From Actinomycetes bacterium (GTDB lineage Bacteria > Actinomycetota > Acidimicrobiia > Acidimicrobiales > Palsa-688): 38,265 nt of DNA. Of the stretch, positions 1-12,344 are shown piece by piece. The position numbers and the translations under genes are program-made. The notes beneath the pieces were generated by a model. It worked only from the letters and a program-made list of their open reading frames with translations. It searched no databases and was not told the origin of the DNA. How positions within the stretch are numbered: position 1 is the stretch's first letter; each line of letters opens with the position of its first letter. Location: the NCBI GenBank assembly GCA_021838445.1, contig JAKCDU010000032.1, forward strand, positions 1 through 38,265, in the 5' to 3' direction.

Positions 1-578
1 GCTCCCTGGCCATGGTGCGTGGCGCCAAGAAATCCGGTCTGGTGGTGACCGCCGAGGTCGCCCCCCACCACTTCACCCTGACCGACGAGTGCGTGGCATC
101 CTACGACGCCGTGTTCAAGGTCAACCCACCGCTGCGCACCTCCCAGGACGTGGCCGCGGTGAAGGCGGCCCTGGCCGACGGGACCGCTGACGCCATCGCC
201 ACCGACCACGCCCCGCACACCGCCGAGGCCAAAGAGGCCCCCTTCGACCAGGCCCCGCCGGGGATGCTGGGCCTCGAAACGGCTCTGGGCCTGGCGCTCA
301 CCGAGCTCGATCTGACCTTCGAGCAGGTCTTCGCCCTGATGTCGTGGCAGCCGGCGGCCATCGCCGGGCTGAGCGGCGAACACGGCGGGCCCATCGAGGT
401 GGGGCGCCCGGCCAACCTCTGCGTCGTGGACCCCGACCAGACCTGGACGGTGGACCCTTCGGCGTCGGCCAGCCGCAGCCGTAACAACCCCTACCGGGGC
501 CGCACCCTGAGGGGCCGGGTCCGCCACACGGTGCTGGCCGGCGAACCGGTGGTCGTTGGCGGGGAGGCCCAGCGATGA
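1..578 (+). CDS. pyrC: Dihydroorotase, C-terminal part (5' end outside window)
   Basis: Closes carbamoyl-aspartate to dihydroorotate, the third step of UMP synthesis, in the cytoplasm. The open frame runs in from the left edge, so only about the last 190 residues are visible. They hold the metal-ligand motif AEVAPHHF, the substrate loop VNPPLR, and [11 protein letters not shown] with the catalytic Asp, followed by the conserved [13 protein letters not shown] helix. The first ATG (position 12) is internal, because the frame stays open and homologous upstream of it. The TGA stop overlaps the carA start as ATGA, so the two genes are translationally coupled. Class I dihydroorotases are about 430 residues, so roughly half is missing only because of the window edge. 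The identification is firm from motifs and operon context. Confidence 0.95.
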   Translation, partial: SLAMVRGAKKSGLVVTAEVAPHHFTLTDECVASYDAVFKVNPPLRTSQDVAAVKAALADGTADAIATDHAPHTAEAKEAPFDQAPPGMLGLETALGLALTELDLTFEQVFALMSWQPAAIAGLSGEHGGPIEVGRPANLCVVDPDQTWTVDPSASASRSRNNPYRGRTLRGRVRHTVLAGEPVVVGGEAQR

Positions 579-1661
579 GCCGGCTCGACGCCCTCCTCGT
601 GTTGCAGGACGGGACGACCTTCGAGGGCGAAGCGGCCGGCTACTGGCCCGACGCCCCCGTGCCCGCCACCGGGGAGGTGGTGTTCAACACCACCCTCACC
701 GGCTACCAGGAGGTCCTCACCGATCCGTCCTACGCCGGGCAGATCATCACCTTCACCTACCCCCACATCGGCAACTACGGGATCACCGGTCGGGACAGCG
801 AAAGTGCCAGAACATTCTGCCGGGGCCTCATCGTGCGGGACCTGGCACCACGCCCGAGCAGCTGGCGCTCCGAGCGCACCATCCACGACTTCCTGATCGA
901 GCAGCGCCTGCCGGCCATCACCGGCATCGACACCCGGCGCCTGACCCGCCACATCCGCGACGCCGGTTCCATGCCGGGCGCCTTCGGGCCGGTTTCGGGG
1001 CCCAGCGCGCTGAGCGAGACGCTCCTGAAGGAGGCGGCCGGGGCCGAGCGGGGAACCGACGGCCGGGACCTCGTGGCCGAGGTGACCACCCCCGAGCCCT
1101 ACAGCGTCGGCGACGGACCCCGACGCATAGTCGCCTACGACTTCGGGATCAAACGGACCATCCTGCGCCACCTCGGCACCCTCGGGGTGGTGGAGGTCGT
1201 CCCCGCCGCGACCCCCGCCGAGGAGGTACTGGCCCGCCAGCCCGACGGGGTGTTCCTCTCCAACGGCCCGGGGGACCCGGCTGCGGTGGGCTACGCCGTG
1301 GAGCAGATCGGGGCCATCCTCGGCCGGGTCCCGGTGTTCGGCATCTGCCTGGGCCACCAGCTGATGGCCACGGCTCTCGGGGGGCGCACCTACAAGCTGC
1401 CCTTCGGCCACCACGGCGGGAACCACCCGGTGCGCCGGCTGGCGACCGGCGCAGTGGAGATCACCAGCCAGAACCACAACTACGCCATCGCCGAGGGCAG
1501 CCTGCCCGGGGCCGAGGTGACCCACGTCAACCTCAACGACGGGGTCATCGAAGGCATCGGCCGGCCCGACCTGCGGGCCTTCAGCGTCCAGTACCACCCC
1601 GAGGCGGGACCGGGACCGCACGACGCCAGTTACCTTTTTTCGGAGTTCGAGAGGATCATGG

Positions 1662-1669
<8 letters not shown>
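575..1669 (+). CDS. carA: Carbamoyl-phosphate synthase small (glutaminase) subunit
   Basis: Hydrolyses glutamine and passes ammonia to CarB for carbamoyl phosphate, which feeds both the pyrimidine genes here and ArgF further along the window. The 364-residue protein has the CarA N-terminal domain ([21 protein letters not shown]) and a class I glutamine amidotransferase domain. Visible active-site pieces are the oxyanion loop SNGPGDPA, the nucleophile in FGICLGHQ (about Cys258), and the His-Glu pair in [12 protein letters not shown] (about His341 and Glu343). The ATG overlaps the pyrC stop by 4 bases, and the 3' end overlaps the GTG of carB by 8 bases. Length is normal for the family. Confidence 0.98.
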
Positions 1670-4957
<3,288 letters not shown>

Positions 4958-4961
<4 letters not shown>

Positions 4962-5950
4962 GCCTCGCCCCCGGCCCGCGACGGGTCGCGGCGGGCGCCC
5001 TCGAGGTTCCCTCGCTCGAGACGACCGTCGGTTCGGTCCACCTGCCCAACCCGGTCATGACGGCATCGGGCACTGCCGGGCACGGCGCTGAGCTGGCCGC
5101 CTACTGCGACCTGTCGAGCCTGGGTGCGGTGGTGGTCAAATCGGTGTCGCGCCAAGCGTGGTCGGGCAATCCGGCGCCGCGCATGTGGCCGCTGCCCACC
5201 GGCATGCTCAACAGCGTCGGCCTCCAGAACGCCGGCGTAGAGCACTGGCTGGCCGAGGATCTGCCAGCCTTGGCGGCCACCGGCGCCACCGTGGTGGCTT
5301 CCATATGGGGCTTCTCGGCCGCCGACTACCGGTCGGTGGCCGAGGTCATCGCGATCGCGGTGGCCGAGGGCCGGGCCCCCGGGGTGGTGGCCGTGGAGGC
5401 CAACATATCCTGCCCCAACGTCGAGGACCGCCGCCAGATGTTCGCCCATTCGTGCCACGGGGTCGAAGAGTCCATCGGCGCCGCCGCCGCCGGTCTCGGC
5501 TCGGTCCTGCCCCTCTGGGCCAAGCTGTCACCCAACGTGACCGATCTTCCCTCCCTGGCGGGCGCGGCGCAGGGGTCCGGTGCGGACGCGGTGACGCTGA
5601 TCAACACGGTGATGGGGATGGCCCTCGATCCCCTGAGCGGGGGCTTCAGGCTCGGTGCCGGCGGGGGAGGCTTGTCGGGACCGGCGATCCACCCGGTGGC
5701 CGTCAGGGCCGTCTACGAGGTCCGGTCGGCGTGGCCGGACCTACCCATCATCGGTGTCGGGGGAGTCAGCACCGGGCTCGATGCCGCCGAGTTGATCGCC
5801 GCCGGCGCCGACGCCGTCCAGGTGGGGACCGCCTCCTTCGCCGAACCGGCGGCGACGGTCAGAATCATCGCTGAACTGTCGCGCTGGATGGCCGGCCATG
5901 GCATAACTTCGGTTGCCGCTTTGAAAGGTAGAGGACATGACCACAGCTGA
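4958..5950 (+). CDS. pyrD: Dihydroorotate dehydrogenase, class 1B-like catalytic subunit
   Basis: FMN enzyme oxidising dihydroorotate to orotate. The 330-residue protein resembles the soluble class 1B subunit: [16 protein letters not shown], the catalytic loop ANISCPNVE (about Cys152), LWAKLSPNV, the [12 protein letters not shown] phosphate-binding stretch, and [20 protein letters not shown] with AVQVGTASF at the end of the barrel. There is no N-terminal membrane helix of the class 2 type. Class 1B enzymes normally pair with the iron-sulfur/FAD protein PyrK, usually encoded next door. Here carB overlaps pyrD by 4 bases and pyrD overlaps pyrF by 14, so no pyrK fits between. After SCPN the usual Phe-Gly region reads MFAHSCHG, a divergent loop. 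Confidence 0.93.
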
Positions 5951-6635
5951 GATCAGTACCGATCTGCGCAGCCGCCTGGCCCTGGCGCTCGACGTCGACG
6001 ACGCGGTGGAGGCCCAGCGCCTGGCCCGGGAGTTGAGCGGATTCTTCGGGGTGGCCAAGGTGGGCCTGGAGCTGTTCAGCGCAGCCGGCCCGCCGGTGGT
6101 CCAGATGCTGATAGACGACGGCTACAGGGTGTTCGTCGACCTGAAGCTGGCCGACATCCCCAACACAGTGCGTCGCGCCGCTCGGGTGCTCGGGGCGCTC
6201 GGGGTGTCCTACCTGACCATGCACGCCTTCGCCGGCCCGGCCGTGCTGCGAGCCGGCGTGGAGGGTCTGACCGAGGGGGCCGACCGGGCCGGCCTGCCCA
6301 CCCCTGCCGCCCTGGCCGTCACCGTCTTGACCAGCGACGCCGACGCCCCCCCGCACATCCTGGCCAAGCGGGTCACCGCCGCGGTGGAGGCCCGCTGTGC
6401 CGGGGTGGTCTGCGCTACCGCCGACGTGGCCGAAGCCAAGGAGATCGCCCCCCGGCTGCTCACCGTGGTACCGGGCCTGCGCGCCGCCGGCAGCCCCGTC
6501 CACGACCAGGCCCGGGCCGCCACACCGGCCGAGGCACTGGCCGCCGGCGCCGACCTGCTGGTCATCGGCCGGGCCGTCACCGCCGCCCCCGACCGCACCG
6601 CCGCAGCTTCGCAGCTGCTGGCGTCCCTCTCCTGA
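5937..6635 (+). CDS. pyrF: Orotidine 5'-phosphate decarboxylase
   Basis: Decarboxylates OMP to UMP, the last step of the pathway. The 232-residue TIM barrel has ALDVDD at strand 1, the catalytic tetrad region DLKLADIPNT (Asp68, Lys70, Asp73), a VVPGLR phosphate loop and GADLLVIGRAVTAAPD at the C-terminus. It belongs to the shorter family that includes the E. coli enzyme. The ATG lies inside the end of pyrD, with a purine-rich GGTAGAGG stretch just upstream. A strong hairpin begins directly after the stop, so pyrF is the last gene of the pyrimidine operon. Confidence 0.96.
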   Translation: MTTAEISTDLRSRLALALDVDDAVEAQRLARELSGFFGVAKVGLELFSAAGPPVVQMLIDDGYRVFVDLKLADIPNTVRRAARVLGALGVSYLTMHAFAGPAVLRAGVEGLTEGADRAGLPTPAALAVTVLTSDADAPPHILAKRVTAAVEARCAGVVCATADVAEAKEIAPRLLTVVPGLRAAGSPVHDQARAATPAEALAAGADLLVIGRAVTAAPDRTAAASQLLASLS

Positions 6636-6672
6636 GCAGGGGTGGCGCGCTATGGTGCGCGCCATGCCCTGC
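6636..6672 (+). terminator. Strong hairpin after pyrF, likely operon terminator
   Basis: Starting one base after the pyrF stop, GCAGGG (6636-6641) pairs with CCCTGC (6667-6672), and TGGCGCGC (6643-6650) pairs with GCGCGCCA (6657-6664), leaving a 6-base loop, one G-T wobble and one bulged base. This gives about 15 pairs. No T-run follows, as is common for actinobacterial terminators. Position and strength suggest termination of the pyr operon. It could instead protect the 3' end of the message. Confidence 0.6.
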
Positions 6673-6770
6673 GAACCGGCCGGAGAACCGTCGCGGGGTA
6701 CTTCCCTGTCCGAGCCCTTACCTCCGTCCTGACCACCCGTCTCGGACGCGCACCGATCTGAGGAGCATCC

Positions 6771-7085
6771 ATGCCCCTGCCGCCCGCCCTCACCCCAGAG
6801 CAGCGACAAGCCGCCCTCGAGAAGGCAGCTCAGGCCCGCCGCGCCCGGGCGGAGCTCAAAGAGCGGCTCAAGATGGGCTCGCTCTCCTTCGAGGAGCTCC
6901 TGGCGCAGGCGGGACAGGACGACGTGGTGGCCAAGATGAAGGTGCTGGCCATGCTGGAGTCCCTTCCGGGTGTGGGCAAGGTGAAGGCCCGCCGCATGAT
7001 GGACGAGGTCGGCATCAGCGAGAACCGCACCTTGCACGGGCTGGGCGAGCAGCAGCGCAAGAAGCTGTTCGACAAGCTCAAGTAG
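6771..7085 (+). CDS. mihF: Actinobacterial integration host factor (nucleoid protein MihF)
   Basis: Small DNA-binding protein of the mIHF/sIHF family, which is found in actinobacteria and shapes the nucleoid. It is unrelated in sequence to HU/IHF of proteobacteria. The 104 residues start with a charged alpha-helix rich in Ala, Arg and Lys (about 10-35), followed by the helix-two-turn-helix core SLPGVGKVKARRMMDEVGI (about 64-82) and a basic tail RKKLFDKLK. The start has a good Shine-Dalgarno (TGAGGAG at 6759-6765, 5 bases from the ATG). Synteny with gmk and rpoZ downstream is the standard actinobacterial order. Confidence 0.95.
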   Translation: MPLPPALTPEQRQAALEKAAQARRARAELKERLKMGSLSFEELLAQAGQDDVVAKMKVLAMLESLPGVGKVKARRMMDEVGISENRTLHGLGEQQRKKLFDKLK

Positions 7086-7089
7086 CCCG

Positions 7090-7650
7090 TTGATCTTCAT
7101 GATCTCCGGCCCGGGCGGGGTGGGCAAGGGCACGGTGGTGACCCGTCTGCGCGAGCACCTCCCGGACCTGGAGCTCTCCCGGTCGTGGACCACCCGCGAC
7201 CGCCGGCCGGGGGAGGACGCCGACGCCTACGTGTTCGTCGACCGGGACCGCTTCGTCGCCCACCGCGACCGCGGCGGGTTCCTCGAGTGGAACGAGCTGC
7301 CGAGCAACGGCCAGCTGTACGGCACCCCGGTTCCCGACGGGTCCCTCGCCGACGAGCTGCTGCTCGAGATCGAGCTCAACGGGGCCCGGCAGGTGAAGCA
7401 GCGCTTCCCCGACGCCGTCCTGATCTTCGTGGTGCCCCCCTCGACCGAGGACCTGGAACGGCGGCTGCGCGGTCGCGGCGACGACGAGGAGAGCGTCGTG
7501 CGCCGGATGCGCCTCGGTCTCCAGGAGCTCGCCGAGGGACCGGCCCTGGCCGACCACATAGTCGTCAACGACGAAGCGGACCGGGCTGCCGCCGAGGTGG
7601 CTGATATAATCGGAAGTCGCCGCAAGCGCCGGGCTGATTCTGGCGCGTGA
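7090..7650 (+). CDS. gmk: Guanylate kinase
   Basis: Phosphorylates GMP to GDP with ATP. The 186-residue protein has the P-loop GPGGVGKGT (canonical Ser replaced by Gly), the GMP-binding stretch RSWTTRDRRPGE, QLYGTP, the LLEIELNGARQVKQRFPDA strand and the RLRGRGDDEESVVRRM lid with its arginines. A TTG start at 7090 gives MIFMISGPGG and sits 4 bases after mihF. The ATG at 7099 would trim strand 1 and is less likely. No clear Shine-Dalgarno is seen, so translation is probably coupled to mihF. An extended -10 promoter element lies inside the 3' end of this gene. Confidence 0.95.
   Translation: MIFMISGPGGVGKGTVVTRLREHLPDLELSRSWTTRDRRPGEDADAYVFVDRDRFVAHRDRGGFLEWNELPSNGQLYGTPVPDGSLADELLLEIELNGARQVKQRFPDAVLIFVVPPSTEDLERRLRGRGDDEESVVRRMRLGLQELAEGPALADHIVVNDEADRAAAEVADIIGSRRKRRADSGA
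7602..7610 (+). promoter_or_regulatory. Extended -10 element within gmk 3' end, possible rpoZ promoter
   Basis: The sequence TGATATAAT is a perfect extended -10 (TGn followed by TATAAT), striking in a GC-rich coding region. No good -35 is seen, which extended -10 promoters can do without. A transcript starting near 7617 would give rpoZ a leader of about 55 bases. This is inference from sequence only. Confidence 0.45.
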
Positions 7651-7671
7651 CTCCCCGGAGACCCCCCACTG

Positions 7672-7974
7672 ATGCCTGAACGCGCTGCCTCCATGATGGA
7701 ACCGCCGGTCGAGGAACTGCTCCAGCGGGTGGACTCCAAGTTCACCCTCGTCAGCCTGGCCGCCATGCGAGCCCGCCAGATCAACTCCTACTTCAACCAG
7801 CTGGGCGAAGGCCTCGGTTCGATCGTGCCGCCCCAGGTCACCTCGGTGTCGCGCAAGCCGCTGTCCATCTCCCTCGAGGAGATCGCCGTCGGCAAGATCA
7901 CCTACACCCGGAACGACCCGCTGGCCGAAGGGGAGGAGACCGACGAGGAGGTCTCCCCGGATCAGGCCGGCTAG
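7672..7974 (+). CDS. rpoZ: RNA polymerase omega subunit
   Basis: Omega helps assemble and stabilise RNA polymerase by clamping the beta-prime subunit. The 100-residue protein has the family core EELLQRVDSKFTLVSLAAMR followed by ARQINSYFNQLGEG, and then the C-terminal actinobacterial part with KPLSISLEEIAVGKI. The last 20 residues are acidic and probably disordered. The ATG at 7672 is followed by a second in-frame ATG, ATG pair (residues 8-9), and the first is preferred for family length. The position between gmk and coaBC is conserved in actinobacteria. Confidence 0.95.
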   Translation: MPERAASMMEPPVEELLQRVDSKFTLVSLAAMRARQINSYFNQLGEGLGSIVPPQVTSVSRKPLSISLEEIAVGKITYTRNDPLAEGEETDEEVSPDQAG

Positions 7975-7984
7975 GAGCCCGGTC

Positions 7985-9232
7985 ATAGACCAAAGCACGG
8001 CATCCCTCGCCGGGCGCCGGGTGGTACTGGGCGTCAGTGGTGGTATCGCGGCCTACAAGGCCGTCGAGGTGTGCCGGAGATTGACCGACGCCGGGGCTCT
8101 GGTCAGCCCCGTGATGACCGCCGCCGCCACCCGCTTCGTGGGTGAGACCACCTTGTCGGCGCTGGCCTCGGAGCCGGTCCGGCGCAGCCTGTTCGACGAC
8201 GCCGAGCCGATACCCCACACCCGCCTCGGCCAGGCCGCCGACCTGATCATCGTGGTCCCCGCCACGGCCCGTCTGATCGGCGCCTACGCCGCGGGCATCT
8301 CCTCCGACCTGCTCACCGCCACCCTGCTCGCCACCCGGGCGCCGGTCCTGGTCTGCCCGGCCATGCACACCGAGATGTGGGAGCACCCCGCGGTGGGGGA
8401 GAACATCGCCACCCTGCGCCGCCGCGGCGTCCACGTGCTCGAGCCGGCGGCCGGTCGGCTGGCCGGCGGCGACATCGGGCGGGGCCGCCTGGCCGACCCG
8501 GCCGACATCGTGACGGCCGCCGCCCGCCTGCTCGATCGGCGCGGCGAACTGGCCGGGGTCGGGGCCGTGGTCACCGCCGGAGGCACCCGCGAGCCGATCG
8601 ACCCGGTCCGTTTCATCGGCAACCGGTCGTCGGGCAAGCAGGGCTACGCCATCGCCGCCGAGCTGGCCCGCCGGGGCGCCACGGTCAACCTGGTGTCCAC
8701 GGTGGACCTGCCCCCGTGGCCGGGGGTGGCGGTGACCGCCGTCGAGACAGCCGCCGAGATGGAGGCCGCCGTGACCGCCGCCGCGGTATCGGCCGGGGTG
8801 GTGGTGATGGCCGCCGCGGTGGCCGACTTCCGCCCCAAGGCGACCGCCGCCACCAAGATCAAGAAGCACGACGGCCCCCCCGACGTGGTCCTCGAGCCGA
8901 CACCCGACATCCTGGCCGGTCTCGGCCGGCTACGCCGCCCCGGCCAGGTGATCGTCGGTTTCGCCGCCGAGACGATCGTGGCCGAGGGGCCCACCCTGGC
9001 CGAGCTGGCCGTCACCAAACTGGAGGCCAAGGGCGCCGATCTCATCGTCGCCAACGACGTGGCCGCCCCCGGGGTCGGCTTCGCCCACGACACCAACGCC
9101 GTACTGATCGTGGGACGCGACGGCTTCGAGTCCAACGTGGCCCTGACCGACAAGACCCAGGTGGCGGCGGCTGTCGTGGACGCCATCGCCCGCCTGATCC
9201 GCCCCAAACAAGAGGAGCAAGACCAACCATGA
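7985..9232 (+). CDS. coaBC: Bifunctional phosphopantothenoylcysteine decarboxylase/synthetase
   Basis: Performs two steps of coenzyme A synthesis: CoaB joins cysteine to 4'-phosphopantothenate and CoaC decarboxylates the product with FMN. CoaC half: [18 protein letters not shown], the active His in IPHTRLGQ, and PAMHTEMW (PxMNxxMW with His for Asn, which I recall as usual in actinobacteria). CoaB half: [20 protein letters not shown], then [18 protein letters not shown] and KIKK. No ATG, GTG or TTG lies at the expected start. The GTG at 8021 would cut away the family motif [10 protein letters not shown]. An ATA codon at 7985, 7 bases after AGGAG (7973-7977), restores it and is used here. The end overlaps the metK start as ATGA. 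Confidence 0.93.
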   Translation: MDQSTASLAGRRVVLGVSGGIAAYKAVEVCRRLTDAGALVSPVMTAAATRFVGETTLSALASEPVRRSLFDDAEPIPHTRLGQAADLIIVVPATARLIGAYAAGISSDLLTATLLATRAPVLVCPAMHTEMWEHPAVGENIATLRRRGVHVLEPAAGRLAGGDIGRGRLADPADIVTAAARLLDRRGELAGVGAVVTAGGTREPIDPVRFIGNRSSGKQGYAIAAELARRGATVNLVSTVDLPPWPGVAVTAVETAAEMEAAVTAAAVSAGVVVMAAAVADFRPKATAATKIKKHDGPPDVVLEPTPDILAGLGRLRRPGQVIVGFAAETIVAEGPTLAELAVTKLEAKGADLIVANDVAAPGVGFAHDTNAVLIVGRDGFESNVALTDKTQVAAAVVDAIARLIRPKQEEQDQP

Positions 9233-10422
9233 GCCGCTGGACCTTCACCTCCGAGTCCGTCACCGAAGGCCACCCCGACAAGATGGCCGACCAAATCTCC
9301 GACTCGGTCCTCGACGCCATCCTGACCGACGACCCCTCGGCCCGGGTGGCCTGCGAGACGCTGCTCACCACCGGCTTGGTCGTGGTAGCCGGCGAGATCA
9401 CCACCAGCGCCTACGTCGAGATACCGAAGCTGGTGCGGGAGGTGGTCAGCGAGATCGGCTACACGTCCTCGGAGATGGGCTTCGACGGGCGCACCTGCGG
9501 GGTGACGGTGTCCATCGGCCAGCAGTCCCCCGATATCGCCCAGGGCGTCGACCTGGCCATGGAGGTGCGTTCGGGAACCAGCGGTGAGGACATCCTCAAC
9601 GCCCAGGGCGCCGGGGACCAGGGCATGATGTTCGGCTACGCCTGCGACGAGACCGAGGACCTGATGCCGATGCCCATCTGGCTGGCCCACCGCCTGGCCC
9701 AGCGGCTGGCCCAGGTCCGCAAGGCCGGGGTCCTGCCCTACCTGCGCCCCGACGGCAAGACCCAGGTGACCTTCGAGTACGAAGACGGCCGTCCGGTGAA
9801 GCTGAAGACGGTGCTCATCTCGACCCAGCACAAGCCCGACATCGACCTGCAGACCCTCCTGCTGCCCGATCTGCGCGACCACGTGATCACCCCGCTGGTC
9901 CCGGCCGAGTTCGCCTCCGACGGCTACCAGATACTGGCCAACCCGACCGGCAAGTTCGAGCTGGGTGGTCCCCACGCCGACGCCGGCCTGACGGGCCGCA
10001 AGATCATCGTGGACACCTACGGAGGGGCGGCCCGCCACGGGGGCGGCGCCTTCTCGGGCAAGGACCCGTCCAAGGTCGACCGCTCCGCCGCCTACGCCGC
10101 CCGCTGGGTGGCCAAGCACGTGGTCGCCTCCGGCGCCGCCTCGCGCTGCGAGATCCAGGTGGCCTACGCCATCGGCGTGGCCCGGCCGGTGTCGCTGCTG
10201 GTCGAGACCTTCGGCACCGAGAAGGTCGACCCGGCCCGTATCGTCTCCGCCGTAGACGAGGTCTTCGACCTCCGTCCGGCGGCCATCATCCGGGACCTCG
10301 ACCTGCGCCGCCCCATCTACCGGCGCACCGCCGCCTACGGCCACTTCGGCCGGGCCGAGAAGGAATTCTCCTGGGAGCAACTGAGCCGGCTGGACGCCTT
10401 CAAGTCGGCCGTCGGCGCCTGA
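9229..10422 (+). CDS. metK: S-adenosylmethionine synthetase
   Basis: Makes SAM from methionine and ATP, the methyl donor for the several methyltransferases in this window. The 397-residue protein is full length: [20 protein letters not shown] at the N-terminus (ATP and metal site), the [16 protein letters not shown] signature, [13 protein letters not shown], then the C-terminal active-site stretch [20 protein letters not shown] with [12 protein letters not shown]. The ATG overlaps the coaBC stop. AGAGGAG at 9211-9217 is a good Shine-Dalgarno. The neighbours are the classic coaBC-metK-priA set. No SAM riboswitch is seen upstream, and the gene is embedded in the operon. Confidence 0.98.
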   Translation: MSRWTFTSESVTEGHPDKMADQISDSVLDAILTDDPSARVACETLLTTGLVVVAGEITTSAYVEIPKLVREVVSEIGYTSSEMGFDGRTCGVTVSIGQQSPDIAQGVDLAMEVRSGTSGEDILNAQGAGDQGMMFGYACDETEDLMPMPIWLAHRLAQRLAQVRKAGVLPYLRPDGKTQVTFEYEDGRPVKLKTVLISTQHKPDIDLQTLLLPDLRDHVITPLVPAEFASDGYQILANPTGKFELGGPHADAGLTGRKIIVDTYGGAARHGGGAFSGKDPSKVDRSAAYAARWVAKHVVASGAASRCEIQVAYAIGVARPVSLLVETFGTEKVDPARIVSAVDEVFDLRPAAIIRDLDLRRPIYRRTAAYGHFGRAEKEFSWEQLSRLDAFKSAVGA

Positions 10423-10434
10423 GCCACCCCGGCC

Positions 10435-10498
10435 CCCGGGCGATCCCCACCAGCCGGGCCGGCGGGGCCGGAGGGGCCAGCTGGGCCGACCGCCCGGG
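10435..10498 (+). repeat. Inverted repeat in metK-priA gap
   Basis: CCCGGGCG (10435-10442) and CGCCCGGG (10491-10498) are exact reverse complements that bracket nearly the whole gap, with more GC-rich self-complementary sequence inside. The right arm ends at the base before the priA ATG, so a folded transcript could bury the priA start. It might be a terminator for metK or a brake on priA translation. There is no T-run. Confidence 0.4.
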
Positions 10499-12307
10499 AT
10501 GGGCCCCCCGGTGATCGCCCCGGCTCCCCGTATCGCCCGGGTGGTCACCGACGTGGCCGGTATGGACAAGGATTTCGACTACCTGGTGCCCGACGCGGTG
10601 GCCGAGGCGGTCTCCATCGGGACCGAGGTGCGGGTGCCGTTGCACGGCCGCAGAGTCGGCGGCTGGGTGGTGGACCTCCCCGACGCTCCGTCCGCCGGGG
10701 TCACCCTCCGGCCGCTGGCCAAGGTGCGCGGCCACGGACCCGAACCGGAGATCGTGGCTCTCGCTTCGTGGGCCGCGTGGAGGTGGGCGGCCAAGCGATC
10801 GTGGTTCTTGAAGACGGCGTCACCCGATCACGCCCATCCCGTCCTGGCACCACCGCACCGGCCGCCCCGCCCTCCGGCCCCCCCGCCTCGGACCCCCGTC
10901 GAACTGCCCGGCGGCCCGGGCGTGCACGTGCTGCGCCTGGCCCCCGCCACCGACCCCACGCCGCTGGTCGCGGCCGCCGCCCAGGGTGGCCCCCTCCTGG
11001 TGGTGGTGCCGACCGCGGCCCGCGCCGCGGTTCTCGCCGGACGGCTGCGGAGAGCCGGTGGGGACGTGGCCCTGCTGCCTGGGGACTGGGGCCGGGCCCG
11101 AGCCGGCGGGGCCTCGGTGGTCATCGGGGCCATGTCGGCGGCGTGGGGTCCCTGTCCTGGCCTGCGCGCCGCCCTGGTGCTCGACGCCCATGACGAGGCC
11201 CTCGTCGCCGAGGGGGCGCCCACCTGGTGCGCGGTCACGGTTCTGGCCGAACGGGCCCGGCGGGCCGGCGTGCCCCTCCTCGCCGTCACCCCGTGCCCGA
11301 CCCCGGAGCTGGCCGCGCTGGGCCCGGTCGTGACCGGCGACCGGGGCGCCGAGCTGGCCGGGTGGGCCACCGTGGAGGTCGTCGATCGCCGCGAGGACGA
11401 CCCCCGCCTCGGATTGTGGTCGGAGCGCCTCGTCCACCTGGCCCGCTCGGCGACCCCCCACGCCCGGGTGGCGGTGGTCCTGAACCGGTCCGGGCGGGTG
11501 CGCCTGCTCAGCTGCGGGTCCTGCGGGGAACTGGCCCGCTGCGAGGTTTGCGGCGGGGCCACCACCTCGCCCGAGCCGGGCCTGTTGCACTGCCCGCGCT
11601 GCGGTCACGACCGCCCGTCGGTATGCCCCCGCTGCGGGTCGATGCGCTTCAAGGCCCTGCGCATAGGAGTAGCCCGGGCCGCCGAGGAGTTGGCCTCGCT
11701 GGTCGGACGGCCGGTGGGAGAGATCACCGCCTCCTCCGATCCCGCCACCACCGATCCCGCCGGCCGCCCCGCTTCGATGGGGGCCTCTGGACCCGGGACG
11801 AGCGGAGCCGACGTGGTCATCGGGACCGAGGCCCTGCTGCGCCGCCTCGACCCGTCCTCGGGGCTGGCCGCGGTGGCCTTCGTGGACTTCGACCAGGAGC
11901 TGCTGGCCCCCAGGGCGCGGGCCACCGACGAGGCCCTGGCGCTGGTCGCCCTGGCCGCCCGCCTGGTACGCGGCCGGGTGGGCCGGGTGGTCCTCCAGAC
12001 CCGCCTGCCCGAACATCCGGCGGTTCGCGCCGCGGCCGCCGCCGACCCGGCGCTGGCCCTGGCCGGTCAGGACGACCTCCGCCGGACGCTGCGACTGCCC
12101 CCCTGGGTGACCGTCGCCTTGGTCCACGGTGACGCCGCAGCCGACTGGGTCGCCGCCCTGGAGGGCGTCGAGGTGTCGGGACCCGATCGATCCGGCCGGT
12201 ACCTGGTGCGGGCGGGCGGGCCGGCCGTGCTGTGCGACGCCCTGGCCCGCCCGCCCCGACCCCCGGGCGTGACCCTCCGGGTGGCGGTGGACCCGGCCCG
12301 GCTGTGA
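10499..12307 (+). CDS. priA: PriA-like primosomal protein N', helicase motifs lost
   Basis: In most bacteria PriA reloads the replisome at stalled forks as a 3'-5' helicase. This 602-residue actinobacterial form keeps the N-terminal DNA-binding domain (ARVVTDVAGMDKDFDYLVPD) and the zinc-binding cysteines CGSCGELARCEVCGG, CPRCG and CPRCG (about 337-382). I find no Walker A GxGKT: the region reads GGPLLVVVPTAARAAVLAGR. The DEAH box is replaced by LVLDAHDEA. It is thus probably not an ATP-driven helicase, as is known for actinobacterial PriA. ATG 10499 is chosen; GTG 10511 is an alternative. The family call rests on domain layout and its place after metK. Confidence 0.85.
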   Translation: MGPPVIAPAPRIARVVTDVAGMDKDFDYLVPDAVAEAVSIGTEVRVPLHGRRVGGWVVDLPDAPSAGVTLRPLAKVRGHGPEPEIVALASWAAWRWAAKRSWFLKTASPDHAHPVLAPPHRPPRPPAPPPRTPVELPGGPGVHVLRLAPATDPTPLVAAAAQGGPLLVVVPTAARAAVLAGRLRRAGGDVALLPGDWGRARAGGASVVIGAMSAAWGPCPGLRAALVLDAHDEALVAEGAPTWCAVTVLAERARRAGVPLLAVTPCPTPELAALGPVVTGDRGAELAGWATVEVVDRREDDPRLGLWSERLVHLARSATPHARVAVVLNRSGRVRLLSCGSCGELARCEVCGGATTSPEPGLLHCPRCGHDRPSVCPRCGSMRFKALRIGVARAAEELASLVGRPVGEITASSDPATTDPAGRPASMGASGPGTSGADVVIGTEALLRRLDPSSGLAAVAFVDFDQELLAPRARATDEALALVALAARLVRGRVGRVVLQTRLPEHPAVRAAAAADPALALAGQDDLRRTLRLPPWVTVALVHGDAAADWVAALEGVEVSGPDRSGRYLVRAGGPAVLCDALARPPRPPGVTLRVAVDPARL

Positions 12308-12344
12308 GCCCCCGCTCTCCGGCGCGCTTAACCTCGGTGGTCGC

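Noticed and set aside
9210-9230. SAM riboswitch before metK
   Set aside because: metK overlaps coaBC, so there is no untranslated leader to hold one.
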